From assembly GCF_002968285.2 (NCBI RefSeq), contig NZ_CP134400.1:3224001-3288000 (forward strand): DNA of 64,000 nt, read 5' to 3'. Shown in pieces: positions 1-9,108 of the stretch (its first letter is position 1; each line of letters opens with the position of its first letter). The notes below the pieces were generated by a model, which did not search any database, was not told the origin of the DNA, and saw only the letters and a program-made list of their open reading frames with translations. A program made the translations under genes and the position numbers. Source of the stretch: Mycobacterium sp. ITM-2016-00318 (GTDB lineage: Bacteria > Actinomycetota > Actinomycetes > Mycobacteriales > Mycobacteriaceae).

Positions 1-3000
1 CACTCATCAGCCGCACGACATCGAGCTCGGTCGGCGTCAACGAATCCCAGCCAGTCGACGGCCGCTTGCGTTCACCGCGGCCTCGCTGCGCGTACGCGAT
101 CGCTTCTTCCAACGACAGCGCCGCACCTTCGGACCACGCGGAGTCGAAGTCGTCGTTACCCAGCGCATCGCGCAGGTTCGCGAAGAGCGACGTGTACTTC
201 GGCTCGTAAAGCGGGTACCGAACCAACCCGCCCATATTCTTCCGGATCGCCGCCGCCGCACCGCCATAGCGCGCCGCCTCACGATGGCGGCCTTCGGCGG
301 TGGACAGCTCGGCGAGGATGTCGAGAGCGTCGGGAACAATGAGGTACGCCTTGACCTCGGTGGCGCAGGAAAGGGCCTCATAGGCGTCGAGTTCCGCCTG
401 CTGCGCGTCGTCCAGCGCGAGGGCGACATGCGCACGGGCGGTCAGCGCCTTACCCCGATGCCAGCCCATCATCGGCGCCACCAGTTGATCGGCCAGCTTC
501 CGCGCTTCGTGGAGATCACCGCGAACGACGGCGAGTTCGACTGTCGGCATGACGTTGGCGATACCCAACTCGGGATGTTCCGACATTCGTTGGGCGACGA
601 TGTCGTTGACTTCGACAGCGGCCGTGATGTCGCCCTGCGCGAGAGCCGCCCGAGCCAGCGGCGCCAAGGCCCACATCTCGACGAAGGGCCCGAGGCCCGA
701 GCCGTACTCGACGGCTTCCTCCGCCAGTCTCCTGGACTCGGCCGTCTCGCCGATCTCCATATGTCCGTGGGCGAGTGCGATGCGGGTCAGCAACGAATAG
801 AAGGCATCGTCGGTAGCGTCCGCCTCGGCGAGAAGCTCCCCGAGCACCTCGAATGCCAGGGCCAGCTCACCGCGCTGGAAGCTGGCAATCCCGCGCCCCC
901 AATACCGACACATCCGCGCGATGAATCGGTCGCCGACGGCGTCGGCATACGCCTCGCCTTCCTCGCCCGCGGCGGCCGTCGCGACGGGATCTCCGGCAAG
1001 GCATGCCGTGTACGAATGCCAGGCGAGGACCTGGCTCAACCGCCAGCGGTCGCCGAGTTCCCGAGCCACATCGAGCGCCTCGGCGATGTACGGCAGCACC
1101 TTGACGACATCGAATGCTGCGGCCGCGATACAGGAGGTGAGCGCGCGGGCGAGCAGGGCGGGATCATCGAGTTCACGCGCGATCGACAGGGCTTCCTCTG
1201 CCTTGGCGAATTTCCGGGTATCGACGGTGAGGGCACCCAGCGCCGCGCTGTCGGCGAGCGATCGTGCGCGGACCGCCGCACTCACATCGCTCGCGCCGCT
1301 CACGTCGATCGCGTCGAACCACGCCAAACCCTCCAGCGGTCGGCCTTGCAAAAGCCAGACCGGGTACATGGAGCATGCCAGCTGCAGCGCCCGATCCGAT
1401 TGGCCGTGCTCGACGCTCCAGGCGAACGCCGCACGGAGATTGTCGATTTCGGCTTCTGCGTCGGCGAAAAGAAGCTCGAAGGCAGCCGGTGACGGGACGT
1501 CGAATCGTTGGGCTATCGACTCGAAGTACTCCCGATGGGACTCGCGCATCTCGTCGGCCTCGCCCGATTCGCCGAGCTTCTCCATCGCGTACTGCCGGAT
1601 GGTCTCCAACAGCCGGTATCTGGTACGGCCCCGCTCGGTTTCCGCGATAACCAACGACTTGTCGACGAGCAATGACAACTGATCGAGGATCTGGTGGCGT
1701 GGTAGCCCATCGCCACCGCAGACCTCCTGCGCGGCGGCGAAATCGAACCCGCCCATGAATACCGAAAGGCGGCGGAACAGGACGCGTTCGGGCTCGGTCA
1801 GCAGCGCATGCGACCAGTCAACCGATGCGCCGAGACTCTGCTGACGCCGCACCGCGCGGCGAGCGCCACCGGTCAGCAGCCGGAAGCGGTCGTGAAGGCT
1901 GTCGAGAATCTCGGTGAGCGACAGCGCGCGCACTCGGGCCGCCGCGAGTTCGATGGCCAGCGGCATGCCGTCGAGGCGTTTGCAGATTTCCGTGACGGTG
2001 ACGGCGTCGTCACCGACGGCGGTGAAGTCGGGCCTCACCCGGCGCGCACGGTCTGTGAAGAGTACGACCGCTTCGTCGGTCAGCGACAGCGACGGCACCC
2101 GCCACGTCACTTCCCCGTCGAGCCCGATCGGTTCCCTGCTCGTGGCCAATACCGTCAGACCGGGGCACGCCTCGAGCACGGCCACGATCAGATCGGCGCT
2201 GGCATCAAGCAGGTGCTCGCAGTTGTCGAGCACCGCGAGCAGGCTACGATCCCCGATGAAGTGGACCAGGCTGTCGATCGTCGACCGGCCCGGCTGATCG
2301 GTAAGGCCGAGCGCGCGTGCCACCGCAACGGGCACCAGGTCCAGATCCGTGATCGGCGCGAGGTCAACATATCCGACGTCATAAGGAGCGTCACCCGCGA
2401 CATGGATCGCGAGGCGCGTCTTACCCGATCCGCCCGCGCCGGTCAGCGTCACCAGCCGGTTGGCACTCAGGAGTTCGCGCACCTCGGCGATCTGGCGTTC
2501 GCGGCCGATGAAGCTCGTCAGTTGGACCGGAAGACGTCTGGCTCTCTCGGGTTCCGGTGTCCGGAGTGCAGGGAAGTCATTGCGGATGTCGGGGTGGCAC
2601 AGCGCGACGACGCGTTCCGGCCGAGGCAGATCGCGAAGTGGATGCACGCCGAGGTCGTTCAGCCAGGCGTCGTGGGGCAGGTGGTCGAGCACCATCGACT
2701 CGGTCGCACTCGACAGCAGGGTCTGGCCGCCGTGGCCGAGGTCGCGGATCCTCGCGGTCCGGTTGATCGTCGGACCGATGTAGTTGCCTTCGTCGCGCAA
2801 CTGGATCTCGCCCGTGTTCAGCCCGATCCGCAGCCGGATAGGCGCGAGCGGCGCCCGCTGCAGCGCCAGCGCGCACGCGACCGCATCGCTGGCGCGCGCG
2901 AACGCGAGGACGAAGCTGTCGCCCTCGCCCTGCTCGACGGGACGCACGCCGTGGTGCGCGGCGACCAGAGCGGTCAATGTGTCATCGAGTCGAGCGATGG

Positions 3001-3109
3001 CGGCGGTCATCGCGTCGGGCTGGGTCTCCCACAGTCCGGTGGAGCCCTCGACGTCGGCAAGCAGCAGCGTCACCGTGCCTGTCGGTAGCCCGCTCACAGC
3101 GGAGGCCAT
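1..3109 (-). CDS. Adenylate cyclase / NB-ARC ATPase / LuxR-type regulator, cut at its C-terminus by the window edge
   Basis: About 1036 residues are visible. Residues ~8-180 form a class III nucleotide cyclase domain: the metal-binding motif LLADVEGST, then GEGDSF, and the Asn-Arg pair in INRTARIR. A STAND/NB-ARC type ATPase follows, with IGRERQ, Walker A GAGGSGKT near residue 223 and Walker B LLAVLDNCEHLL near residue 292. A long helical, TPR-like middle comes next. The last visible residues, WDSLTPTELDVVRLMSE, are the start of a LuxR/GerE helix-turn-helix, so the DNA-binding domain lies mostly outside the window. M. tuberculosis Rv0386, Rv1358 and Rv2488c share this plan. The ATG at 3109 has GAGGAG seven bases upstream. 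An in-frame ATG at 3154 would add 15 residues but lacks a clear ribosome binding site. Ligand and targets are unknown. Confidence 0.88.
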   Translation of the reverse strand, partial: MASAVSGLPTGTVTLLLADVEGSTGLWETQPDAMTAAIARLDDTLTALVAAHHGVRPVEQGEGDSFVLAFARASDAVACALALQRAPLAPIRLRIGLNTGEIQLRDEGNYIGPTINRTARIRDLGHGGQTLLSSATESMVLDHLPHDAWLNDLGVHPLRDLPRPERVVALCHPDIRNDFPALRTPEPERARRLPVQLTSFIGRERQIAEVRELLSANRLVTLTGAGGSGKTRLAIHVAGDAPYDVGYVDLAPITDLDLVPVAVARALGLTDQPGRSTIDSLVHFIGDRSLLAVLDNCEHLLDASADLIVAVLEACPGLTVLATSREPIGLDGEVTWRVPSLSLTDEAVVLFTDRARRVRPDFTAVGDDAVTVTEICKRLDGMPLAIELAAARVRALSLTEILDSLHDRFRLLTGGARRAVRRQQSLGASVDWSHALLTEPERVLFRRLSVFMGGFDFAAAQEVCGGDGLPRHQILDQLSLLVDKSLVIAETERGRTRYRLLETIRQYAMEKLGESGEADEMRESHREYFESIAQRFDVPSPAAFELLFADAEAEIDNLRAAFAWSVEHGQSDRALQLACSMYPVWLLQGRPLEGLAWFDAIDVSGASDVSAAVRARSLADSAALGALTVDTRKFAKAEEALSIARELDDPALLARALTSCIAAAAFDVVKVLPYIAEALDVARELGDRWRLSQVLAWHSYTACLAGDPVATAAAGEEGEAYADAVGDRFIARMCRYWGRGIASFQRGELALAFEVLGELLAEADATDDAFYSLLTRIALAHGHMEIGETAESRRLAEEAVEYGSGLGPFVEMWALAPLARAALAQGDITAAVEVNDIVAQRMSEHPELGIANVMPTVELAVVRGDLHEARKLADQLVAPMMGWHRGKALTARAHVALALDDAQQAELDAYEALSCATEVKAYLIVPDALDILAELSTAEGRHREAARYGGAAAAIRKNMGGLVRYPLYEPKYTSLFANLRDALGNDDFDSAWSEGAALSLEEAIAYAQRGRGERKRPSTGWDSLTPTELDVVRLMS

Positions 3110-3110
3110 C

Positions 3111-3128
3111 TTGCTCCTCACGTCCGCG
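3111..3128 (-). repeat. Dispersed element copy acting as ribosome binding site
   Basis: Reads CGCGGACGTGAGGAGCAA on the minus strand immediately before the regulator start. The same 18 bases occur at 32793-32810 before mptA. The GAGGAG inside it is the Shine-Dalgarno sequence. The core is shared with copies inside fadD15. Confidence 0.6.
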
Positions 3129-3298
3129 GGTTCGCTCCACTCGAGTTGGCTCATGATAGCCAGCATGTGCCCTGGGCAGGCCGCAAAACATCAGCGCAAG
3201 CGCGTATATACCGATGTTCGGCCTCGAGACTGCGGCCATGGCGAAGAATTGCGAGTAGCGGCCTACGTCAAGGCCATCTCGATGACGAGGTGGCCCGA

Positions 3299-4882
3299 TC
3301 ACCACTCGTCTTTGAGCCGCGCCCGATAGGACCGCCCATCGGGATCGTAGAACGCGCGATACGCCGGTTCGGCCCAGAGCCGGGTCAGCAGGCCGAGGTT
3401 CTCCGGCTGGTGCGGCCGAAGCCGGCCAGGAGGTCGAGCGCCCTTGCCGCCGTTGGCATGCCATTCCTCCAGCGCGGTCGCCGAAGCCTCGATCTCCTGC
3501 ACGACGGTGTCGAGGTCGACGATCCCGTCGTCCTCGCTCCCGTCGACAGCGCGATCGAGGTGTTCACGGATCAACCGCAGCCGCAGGTCACGCGCGAACT
3601 CGCCGGTGTCGTCGAGAACCGCGCACGACAGTTCACTGTCGTGCGTCCACGAGCGGCGATTCAGGTTGTCGCTGCCGACCGTCGCCCAGACGTCGTCGAT
3701 GACGCACACCTTCGCGTGCACGTAGACGGGCGTGCCCTCGTGGTTCTCGACGTCGAAGATGTGCACGCGTTGTGGATCGGCGGCACGGCACGCCTCGATG
3801 GCCTGCTGTCGCCCAACGAGGTTGGGCGGCAACGACAGTCGACCGTCGACGTCGGGGTGACGGGGCACCACAGCGATCAGGTGCAGAGCGGGGTTGTCCG
3901 TTATCGCGCGGGCGAACAACTTGGCCACCCGCTTCGACCACAGATACTGGTCCTCCAGATAGATGAGTCGCCGTGCGCGACGTACCGCCTTGGAATAGCC
4001 ACGGGCAATGCTGCGCTCGCCGTGCGGTGCGAAGTCGTATTCGAAGTGCGCGTCGGGATAGGTGCGGAGCACCTGAACGGAGTGCGGCCCGCACGGCGGC
4101 GGATCCGCGGGCTGTTCGGGCAATGCATCCGGTTTGAGGTCCGCGCCACGGAACTTGTCCATCAGCCACGCGATGGGCGAAAGCATGTCGAGCGGAGCGG
4201 GATCGTTCCACCGCTCCCGGAAGGTGGCGTCCAACGCCCCCACCACCGGGCCCTGCAGCCGGAGCTGAACGTCATGCCACGGCGGATGGTCGCCGTACTG
4301 CTTGGACATCTGCTGCGCCTGCCGGTCACCGCGATGGTTCTCGTCGTCACGCCGGGAGTGACACAGGTCGATGCCGCCGGCGAAAGCAACGTCACGCTGG
4401 GGATCGCCGGGGCGTCGAATCACCACGAGCTTCTGGTGGTGGGAACCACCGAAGCGCACCCGCTGATCGAGCAGCACCTCGCCGCCCGCAGCCTCGATCG
4501 CCTCGCCGAGATGCTGGTTCTCCTCCTCGCTGTAGGCGAACTTGTCCAGATGCGAGCGCCACACCAAACCCTTGACGACGACGCCGCGTTCGGCCGCCTG
4601 GCAGAACAGCTCCCGGACGGTCGGTCCGCCATCGCGCATCTTCTCGTCGGGGTCGCCGCGCCAATCGGTGAAGAAGAGATAGTCGCCTTCGCCCAGCGTC
4701 TCCACTTCGCTGACCAGGCGGTCGAAGTAGGTCGCGCCGTGAATCAGCGGCTCGGCGCGGTTACCTGCACACCAGATGGGAATCGTGGTGGTCGGGTTTC
4801 CTCGCTCGTCCGCGGTGAGGAACCAATCTGCGAGTTCCGACACGCGAACCGGATAACCGAACGCCGACATCGGTAAACGCAC
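3299..4882 (-). CDS. Phospholipase D family protein
   Basis: 527 residues with two HKD-type phospholipase D motifs: GGSHHQKLVVIRRPGD in the first half and VHAKVCVIDDVWATVGSDN in the second. Each supplies the His-Lys-Asp catalytic set expected to act through a phosphohistidine intermediate. I see no signal peptide or membrane segment, so the protein is probably cytosolic or peripheral. The substrate (phospholipid or another phosphodiester) cannot be read from sequence. The GTG at 4882 is used; an ATG at 4870 in the same frame is equally plausible. It is divergent from the lipoprotein fragment at 4915, with only about 30 bases between them. Confidence 0.87.
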   Translation of the reverse strand: MRLPMSAFGYPVRVSELADWFLTADERGNPTTTIPIWCAGNRAEPLIHGATYFDRLVSEVETLGEGDYLFFTDWRGDPDEKMRDGGPTVRELFCQAAERGVVVKGLVWRSHLDKFAYSEEENQHLGEAIEAAGGEVLLDQRVRFGGSHHQKLVVIRRPGDPQRDVAFAGGIDLCHSRRDDENHRGDRQAQQMSKQYGDHPPWHDVQLRLQGPVVGALDATFRERWNDPAPLDMLSPIAWLMDKFRGADLKPDALPEQPADPPPCGPHSVQVLRTYPDAHFEYDFAPHGERSIARGYSKAVRRARRLIYLEDQYLWSKRVAKLFARAITDNPALHLIAVVPRHPDVDGRLSLPPNLVGRQQAIEACRAADPQRVHIFDVENHEGTPVYVHAKVCVIDDVWATVGSDNLNRRSWTHDSELSCAVLDDTGEFARDLRLRLIREHLDRAVDGSEDDGIVDLDTVVQEIEASATALEEWHANGGKGARPPGRLRPHQPENLGLLTRLWAEPAYRAFYDPDGRSYRARLKDEW

Positions 4883-4914
4883 CGCTGCACCACCCGCTCT
4901 GTCAGGATCGCCGC

Positions 4915-5043
4915 ATGCTCCTCACGCGCCACATCGTCGGCCTGGCCTGCGCGCTCTTACTCCTTGCAGGCTGCGGCCCGACGGGTCCCCCGGCAGGCCA
5001 GCCGCCCGCGTCGACGACAGATCCGCCAAGGCCGACGCGGTGA
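4915..5043 (+). pseudogene. Lipoprotein signal fragment, frameshifted away from the serine hydrolase body
   Basis: The ATG at 4915 opens a textbook lipoprotein signal: a short basic start (MLLTRH), a hydrophobic core and the lipobox LLLAGC, followed by a Pro/Thr-rich linker. The frame stops at TGA 5041-5043, exactly where the hydrolase reading frame has its first start codons. The body therefore appears to have lost its export signal through a one-base loss or two-base gain between about 4980 and 5035. The CCCCC run at 4985-4989 is the obvious slippage site. A sequencing error is possible. Confidence 0.6.
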
Positions 5044-6146
5044 TGACGATCGTGCGCGACACGATGGCCGAAGCGCACCTCAATGCGGTCATCGTTCGGG
5101 TCACCATCGACGGCAAGGAGGTCGTCACCCGGGCGGTCGGCGACTCGATGGCAGGAGTCCCCGCGACGACGAACATGCACTTCCGCAACGGCGCGGTCGC
5201 GATCTCCTACGTCTCGACCCTGCTGCTGATCCTCGTCGACGAAAAACGGGTCGGCCTGGACGACAAGCTGTCGAAATGGCTACCGGACGTGCCGAACGCG
5301 GACAGGGTCACCCTCGGCCAGCTGGCCCAGATGACGTCCGGGTACGTCGATTACGTCATCGGCAACACCGAATTCGAAGAGGCGCTGTACAAAGATCCGT
5401 TCCGGGCTTGGGAACCCGACCAGCTTCTCGGCTTCGCGACGAGCAAGCCGCTCGTCTACGAGCCGGGCACCAACTGGAACTATGCCCATACCAATTATGT
5501 GCTCCTGGGAAGGGCGCTGGAGAAAGCCACCGGACAGCAGATGCCGGAGTTGCTGGGAGACAAGGTTTTGCGGCCGCTCGGGCTCTCCAACACCGCGAAC
5601 TCGTTCACTCCGCAGATCCCGGCGCCGGTACTGCACGCGTTCACCAGCGAACGGCGACAGGCGCTGAAAGTACCAAGTGGCACACCCTTTTACGAGGAGT
5701 CCACGTTCTGGAATCCATCGTGGACCATCACCCACGGCGCAATACAGACGACGAACATCTACGACATGGAGGCCAGCGCAAGCGGGCTGGGCTCCGGCAG
5801 GCTTCTGACGAAGGACTCCTACGCCACGTTCGCGTCGACCGACCTGCGCGGCAAGACCAGCGCGCTGCCCGGCTGCACGACCTGCATGGCGAACGACGAC
5901 AGCTACACCTACGGGATGGGAATCGTGATCTCGGGCAACTGGCTGCTGCAAAATCCGTTGTTCGCGGGCGAAGCCGGAGTGATGGCCTACCTTCCGGCCA
6001 AGCGGATCTCAATCGCCGTCGCCGTCACCTACCAACCCGACGCCTTCGACGATCAGGGCAATTACCGCAACGAAGCCGATACCCTCTTCAGCCGCATCGC
6101 CAAGGAACTCGCCCCGGACGACGCACCGCCTGCCGCTCCCAAATAG
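5040..6146 (+). CDS. Beta-lactamase / serine hydrolase fold protein lacking the catalytic Ser-x-x-Lys
   Basis: 368 residues of the class C beta-lactamase-like (penicillin-binding protein) fold: LVDEKRVGLDDKLSKWLP, LGQLAQMTSGY, YEPGTNWNYAHTNYVLLG and GLGSGRLLTK are typical blocks. Active members read roughly FRIGSVTKTFTA where this protein reads FRNGAVAISYVS, so the nucleophile Ser is Ala and the general-base Lys is Ile. The Tyr of the second motif (NYAHTNY) remains. It is probably not a hydrolase in the usual sense and may bind rather than cut. GTG 5040 or ATG 5043 are the only starts left in this frame because the lipoprotein leader at 4915 is out of frame. The gene ends 9 bases before the amidotransferase. 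Confidence 0.75.
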   Translation: MMTIVRDTMAEAHLNAVIVRVTIDGKEVVTRAVGDSMAGVPATTNMHFRNGAVAISYVSTLLLILVDEKRVGLDDKLSKWLPDVPNADRVTLGQLAQMTSGYVDYVIGNTEFEEALYKDPFRAWEPDQLLGFATSKPLVYEPGTNWNYAHTNYVLLGRALEKATGQQMPELLGDKVLRPLGLSNTANSFTPQIPAPVLHAFTSERRQALKVPSGTPFYEESTFWNPSWTITHGAIQTTNIYDMEASASGLGSGRLLTKDSYATFASTDLRGKTSALPGCTTCMANDDSYTYGMGIVISGNWLLQNPLFAGEAGVMAYLPAKRISIAVAVTYQPDAFDDQGNYRNEADTLFSRIAKELAPDDAPPAAPK

Positions 6147-6155
6147 TCTCTCCCC

Positions 6156-6878
6156 ATGGCACCGCAAGTCTTGTTCATCCACAACGAGCACCTCGCCACC
6201 GAGGGCCTGCTCGGCGAGGCGTTCACCGAATGCGGCTACGACGTCGCCACATTCGGGGTGGTGCCCGCCGAGCGCGTGGACGACCCGGCTGGCGACGTGC
6301 AATTTCCCGATCCGACCCGTTACGACGTCATCGTGCCACTCGGTGCGCGGTGGCCGGTCTACGACGATGCGCTGCAACGTAGCTGGGTCGGCGCCGAGAT
6401 GCAGATGATGCGCGACGCCGCCGACGCGGGCGTACCGACGCTGGGGGTGTGCTTCGGCGGTCAGCTACTGGCGGCGGCCTTCGGCGGTTCCGTCACCCGA
6501 TCCACCGAACCGGAGATCGGCTGGTACGACGTGACGAGCGACGACGAGAGCCTGATACCCGGCGGGCGATGGTTCGAATGGCACTTCGACACATGGACGC
6601 TTCCGCCTGGCGCCACCGAGATCGCGCGAACGGCGAACGCATCGCAGGCATTCGTGCTCGGCAGGGCGGTCGCGCTGCAGTTCCATCCCGAGGTCGACCA
6701 CGACATGCTGCAACGTTGGTTCGCCGACGACCGCAACGGCGAGGTTGTGGGCGCGGGCCGCACCCACGCCGAACTACTAGCGGCGACAAGAGAACTCGAG
6801 GACAGTGCGGCTCGCAGGATCCGGGCGCTGGTGCGCAGCTTCGTGTCGCGGGTCGCCGGTCAGCCGTGCCCGAGCTGA
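6156..6878 (+). CDS. Class I glutamine amidotransferase (GMP synthase-like)
   Basis: 240 residues with the triad glutamine amidotransferase signature. The nucleophile Cys sits in GVCFGGQLLAAAFGG and the His-Glu pair in LQFHPEVD. The N-terminus (VLFIHNEHLATEGLL) matches stand-alone GATase1 proteins that are not fused to a synthetase. The acceptor of the released ammonia is unknown, and many stand-alone members act on small conjugates or are poorly characterised. The start is the ATG right after the hydrolase stop. The 3' end overlaps the convergent epimerase gene by 19 bases. Confidence 0.85.
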   Translation: MAPQVLFIHNEHLATEGLLGEAFTECGYDVATFGVVPAERVDDPAGDVQFPDPTRYDVIVPLGARWPVYDDALQRSWVGAEMQMMRDAADAGVPTLGVCFGGQLLAAAFGGSVTRSTEPEIGWYDVTSDDESLIPGGRWFEWHFDTWTLPPGATEIARTANASQAFVLGRAVALQFHPEVDHDMLQRWFADDRNGEVVGAGRTHAELLAATRELEDSAARRIRALVRSFVSRVAGQPCPS

Positions 6879-8215
6879 TGGGCCAACGCGTCGGACACAG
6901 TCGCGTGCCTGAATCGATGGCCCAGCTGCGTCAGTTTCGTCGGCACCACCCGTTGATCGGCCTGGGCGAGTTCGCGGACGCCCTGCCCGCCCAGCAGAAG
7001 CCGCGGCCCGACCGACGGCACCGGTAACAGCGCGGGCCGGTGCAGGACACCAGCAAGCGACTTCGTGTATTCGCTGTTGCGCACGGGCTCGGGCCCGACC
7101 GCGTTGACCGGTCCGGTCAGCCGCGCGTCGTAAAGCGCCCGGTAATAGACGTCGAGCAGGTCGTCGATGCCGATCCAGGACAGCCATTGCTCCCCGCTAC
7201 CCAACCGCCCGCCCAGCCCTGCGAGGAAGAGCGGCCGCAGCAGCCGCAACGTGCCGCCCGCGGCCGCCTGCACCACGCCGGTGCGGACGTTGACCACCCG
7301 GATTCCGGCGCCGGCCGCCGGGCCGGTGGCGGCCTCCCAGTCTGCGACCACGTCGGCGAGGAAACCGTCGCCGCGAACGCTGTCCTCGCACAGCAGCGCA
7401 TCGCCGCGGTCGTAGCCGTAGAAGCCGACCGCCGAGGCGCTGACGAACACCGACGGGCCGTCATCGCTGTCCGCGGCCGCCTGCGCCAGCTTCCGCGTCG
7501 GCTCGATACGGGTATCCCGGATCGCGGCTTTGTGTCCCTCGGAGAAGCGTCCCGCGATCGATGCGCCCGCCAGATGGATCACCGCGTCGACACCCGACAG
7601 CAGGTCTGCCGCGGGCGCCTCGGGCCGCCACTGGCGCTCGTCCTCGGCGCGTGCGGCAGGACCCCGGACCAGCCGGATCACGCGATGACCGCCGGTGGTC
7701 AGGAAGGCCGTCAGCGCGGTGCCCACCAACCCGGATGCGCCGGTGACGGCGACGACCATAGGTTCGGCACCTGCGTCAGCCGCATCCCTGTGGGCGGCGA
7801 GGTCGTCGGCCAGCTGGCGATGCCGGTAGACGAACGTCGGCCGCAGGGCCGCACCGGGAACCGTGGTGTCGACCTCGTCGCGCACCCTCGTGCCGCCGCC
7901 GGGCTCGGCGGAGAACTCGTGGGTGTGTCGCCACCAGCCGATAACGCGCGCTGGCAGCGACCGCGGCCCCGCCGAGGACAGCGCGTCCACGAACCGGTGC
8001 GGCGGGTCGAATCCGTCCCGATCGTGCTGGGCGATCCACCGCAGCCCGCCAGGCAGGCCGAGCACCGCCTTACCGTCAGCCAGCGACTCGGTCTCGGCCA
8101 CCACCGTCATCGGCTGCCACGGCGGAACCAGCCGCGCCATGGCACCCGGCCTGGTATGCCAGGCGAACACCTCGGCCAACGGATGGTCGACGACGCTCTC
8201 GTATTCGATGCCCAT
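6860..8215 (-). CDS. SRPBCC domain fused to a TIGR01777-type NAD-dependent epimerase
   Basis: 451 residues. The first ~145 form a START/SRPBCC lipid-pocket domain (MGIEYESVVDHPLAEVFAWH). From about residue 150 there is a Rossmann fold beginning VAVTGASGLVGTALTAFL, followed by VIHLAGASI and VSASAVGFYG, the hallmarks of the YfcH/TIGR01777 sugar-nucleotide-epimerase-like family. The fusion is common in mycobacteria (Rv2216-like genes, from memory); its substrate is not established. The ATG at 8215 follows a long 215-base upstream gap. Confidence 0.85.
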   Translation of the reverse strand: MGIEYESVVDHPLAEVFAWHTRPGAMARLVPPWQPMTVVAETESLADGKAVLGLPGGLRWIAQHDRDGFDPPHRFVDALSSAGPRSLPARVIGWWRHTHEFSAEPGGGTRVRDEVDTTVPGAALRPTFVYRHRQLADDLAAHRDAADAGAEPMVVAVTGASGLVGTALTAFLTTGGHRVIRLVRGPAARAEDERQWRPEAPAADLLSGVDAVIHLAGASIAGRFSEGHKAAIRDTRIEPTRKLAQAAADSDDGPSVFVSASAVGFYGYDRGDALLCEDSVRGDGFLADVVADWEAATGPAAGAGIRVVNVRTGVVQAAAGGTLRLLRPLFLAGLGGRLGSGEQWLSWIGIDDLLDVYYRALYDARLTGPVNAVGPEPVRNSEYTKSLAGVLHRPALLPVPSVGPRLLLGGQGVRELAQADQRVVPTKLTQLGHRFRHATVSDALAHQLGHG

Positions 8216-8430
8216 GGTTCCTCTCGCGGTGCTGGCCCGGCTCGGCTCGCGCGCGTCCCCTGCCCTGCGGGCGTGGGCCCACCGGTCCTCGCTTCGCTGC
8301 GATCCTCACTCACGTTCGCCTTCGCGTGCTGATGCGTGATATTCGGAGTCGCCGCGCAGTTGGATTGCCCGTCGTAGGCTAGATGAGTCCCAGGACGGGG
8401 AATCCGCCCAGGAACGGGAACACAACAGTC

Positions 8431-9108
8431 ATGGCCGGTTGGAGTGGGCTCGCGCGCCGCAACGCGAGACGAACCTTCCGGGACCGCTGCGCAGCAGGTC
8501 GGGTCCTGGCGCAGGAGCTGGCGGCTTATCACGGCAGAGACGATCTGCTCATCCTCGGGCTGGCGCGCGGCGGCGTCCCGGTCGGCTGGGAGGTGGCCGC
8601 AGCGCTGCGGGCACCGCTTGACGTGTTCCTGGTCCGCAAGCTCGGCGTTCCGCAGTGGGAGGAACTCGCGATGGGCGCCCTTGCCAGCGGCGGCGGCCTC
8701 GTGGTCAACGACAGCCTGATGAGGAACCTAGGCATCGGCGAGCAGGCACTGCGCGAGGCCATCGACCGGGAGACCGAGGAACTCAACCGCAGAGAGCGCG
8801 CGTACCGAGGCGACAGGCCGCCTGCCGATCCGGAGGGCAAAATCGCAATCCTCGTCGACGACGGGATCGCCACCGGCGCCAGCATGCTCGCCGCCGTGCG
8901 CGCGGTGCGCACAGCGGAGCCGGCGAGCGTTGTGGTCGCGGTTCCCGTCGGACCGCAGTCGGCGTGTACGCAACTGGGCCGCGAGGCCGACGATGTGGTG
9001 TGCGCGACGATGCCCGAGTCGTTCGAGGCCGTTGGACAGGTCTACGCAGACTTCCACCAGGTCTCCGACGACGAAGTGCGCGAGCTGCTGGCTAAGCCGA
9101 CGCGCTAG
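8431..9108 (+). CDS. Phosphoribosyltransferase
   Basis: About 225 residues from ATG 8431. The PRPP-binding loop is [16 protein letters not shown]. The N-terminal [15 protein letters not shown] and [14 protein letters not shown] blocks match the Rv2143 group of type I phosphoribosyltransferase-like proteins. The base substrate is not identifiable. An in-frame ATG at 8383 would add 16 residues; I prefer 8431 because it follows GGAACGGGAA and begins near the conserved FRDR block. The 3' end overlaps the convergent small membrane protein by 4 bases. Confidence 0.82.
   Translation: MAGWSGLARRNARRTFRDRCAAGRVLAQELAAYHGRDDLLILGLARGGVPVGWEVAAALRAPLDVFLVRKLGVPQWEELAMGALASGGGLVVNDSLMRNLGIGEQALREAIDRETEELNRRERAYRGDRPPADPEGKIAILVDDGIATGASMLAAVRAVRTAEPASVVVAVPVGPQSACTQLGREADDVVCATMPESFEAVGQVYADFHQVSDDEVRELLAKPTR

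Noticed and set aside
284..1492. Open frame of about 400 codons on the plus strand
   Set aside because: Antisense to the LuxR-type regulator, whose domains read clearly on the minus strand.
4796..4815. Element-like GCGGACGAGCGAGG in the phospholipase D gene
   Set aside because: Spacing of the core is different and the match needs a gap; not counted.
8216..8430. Small gene or RNA in the 215-base gap before the phosphoribosyltransferase
   Set aside because: No convincing open frame with a start, no stable fold seen; only a weak TAGGCT hexamer at 8375-8380.
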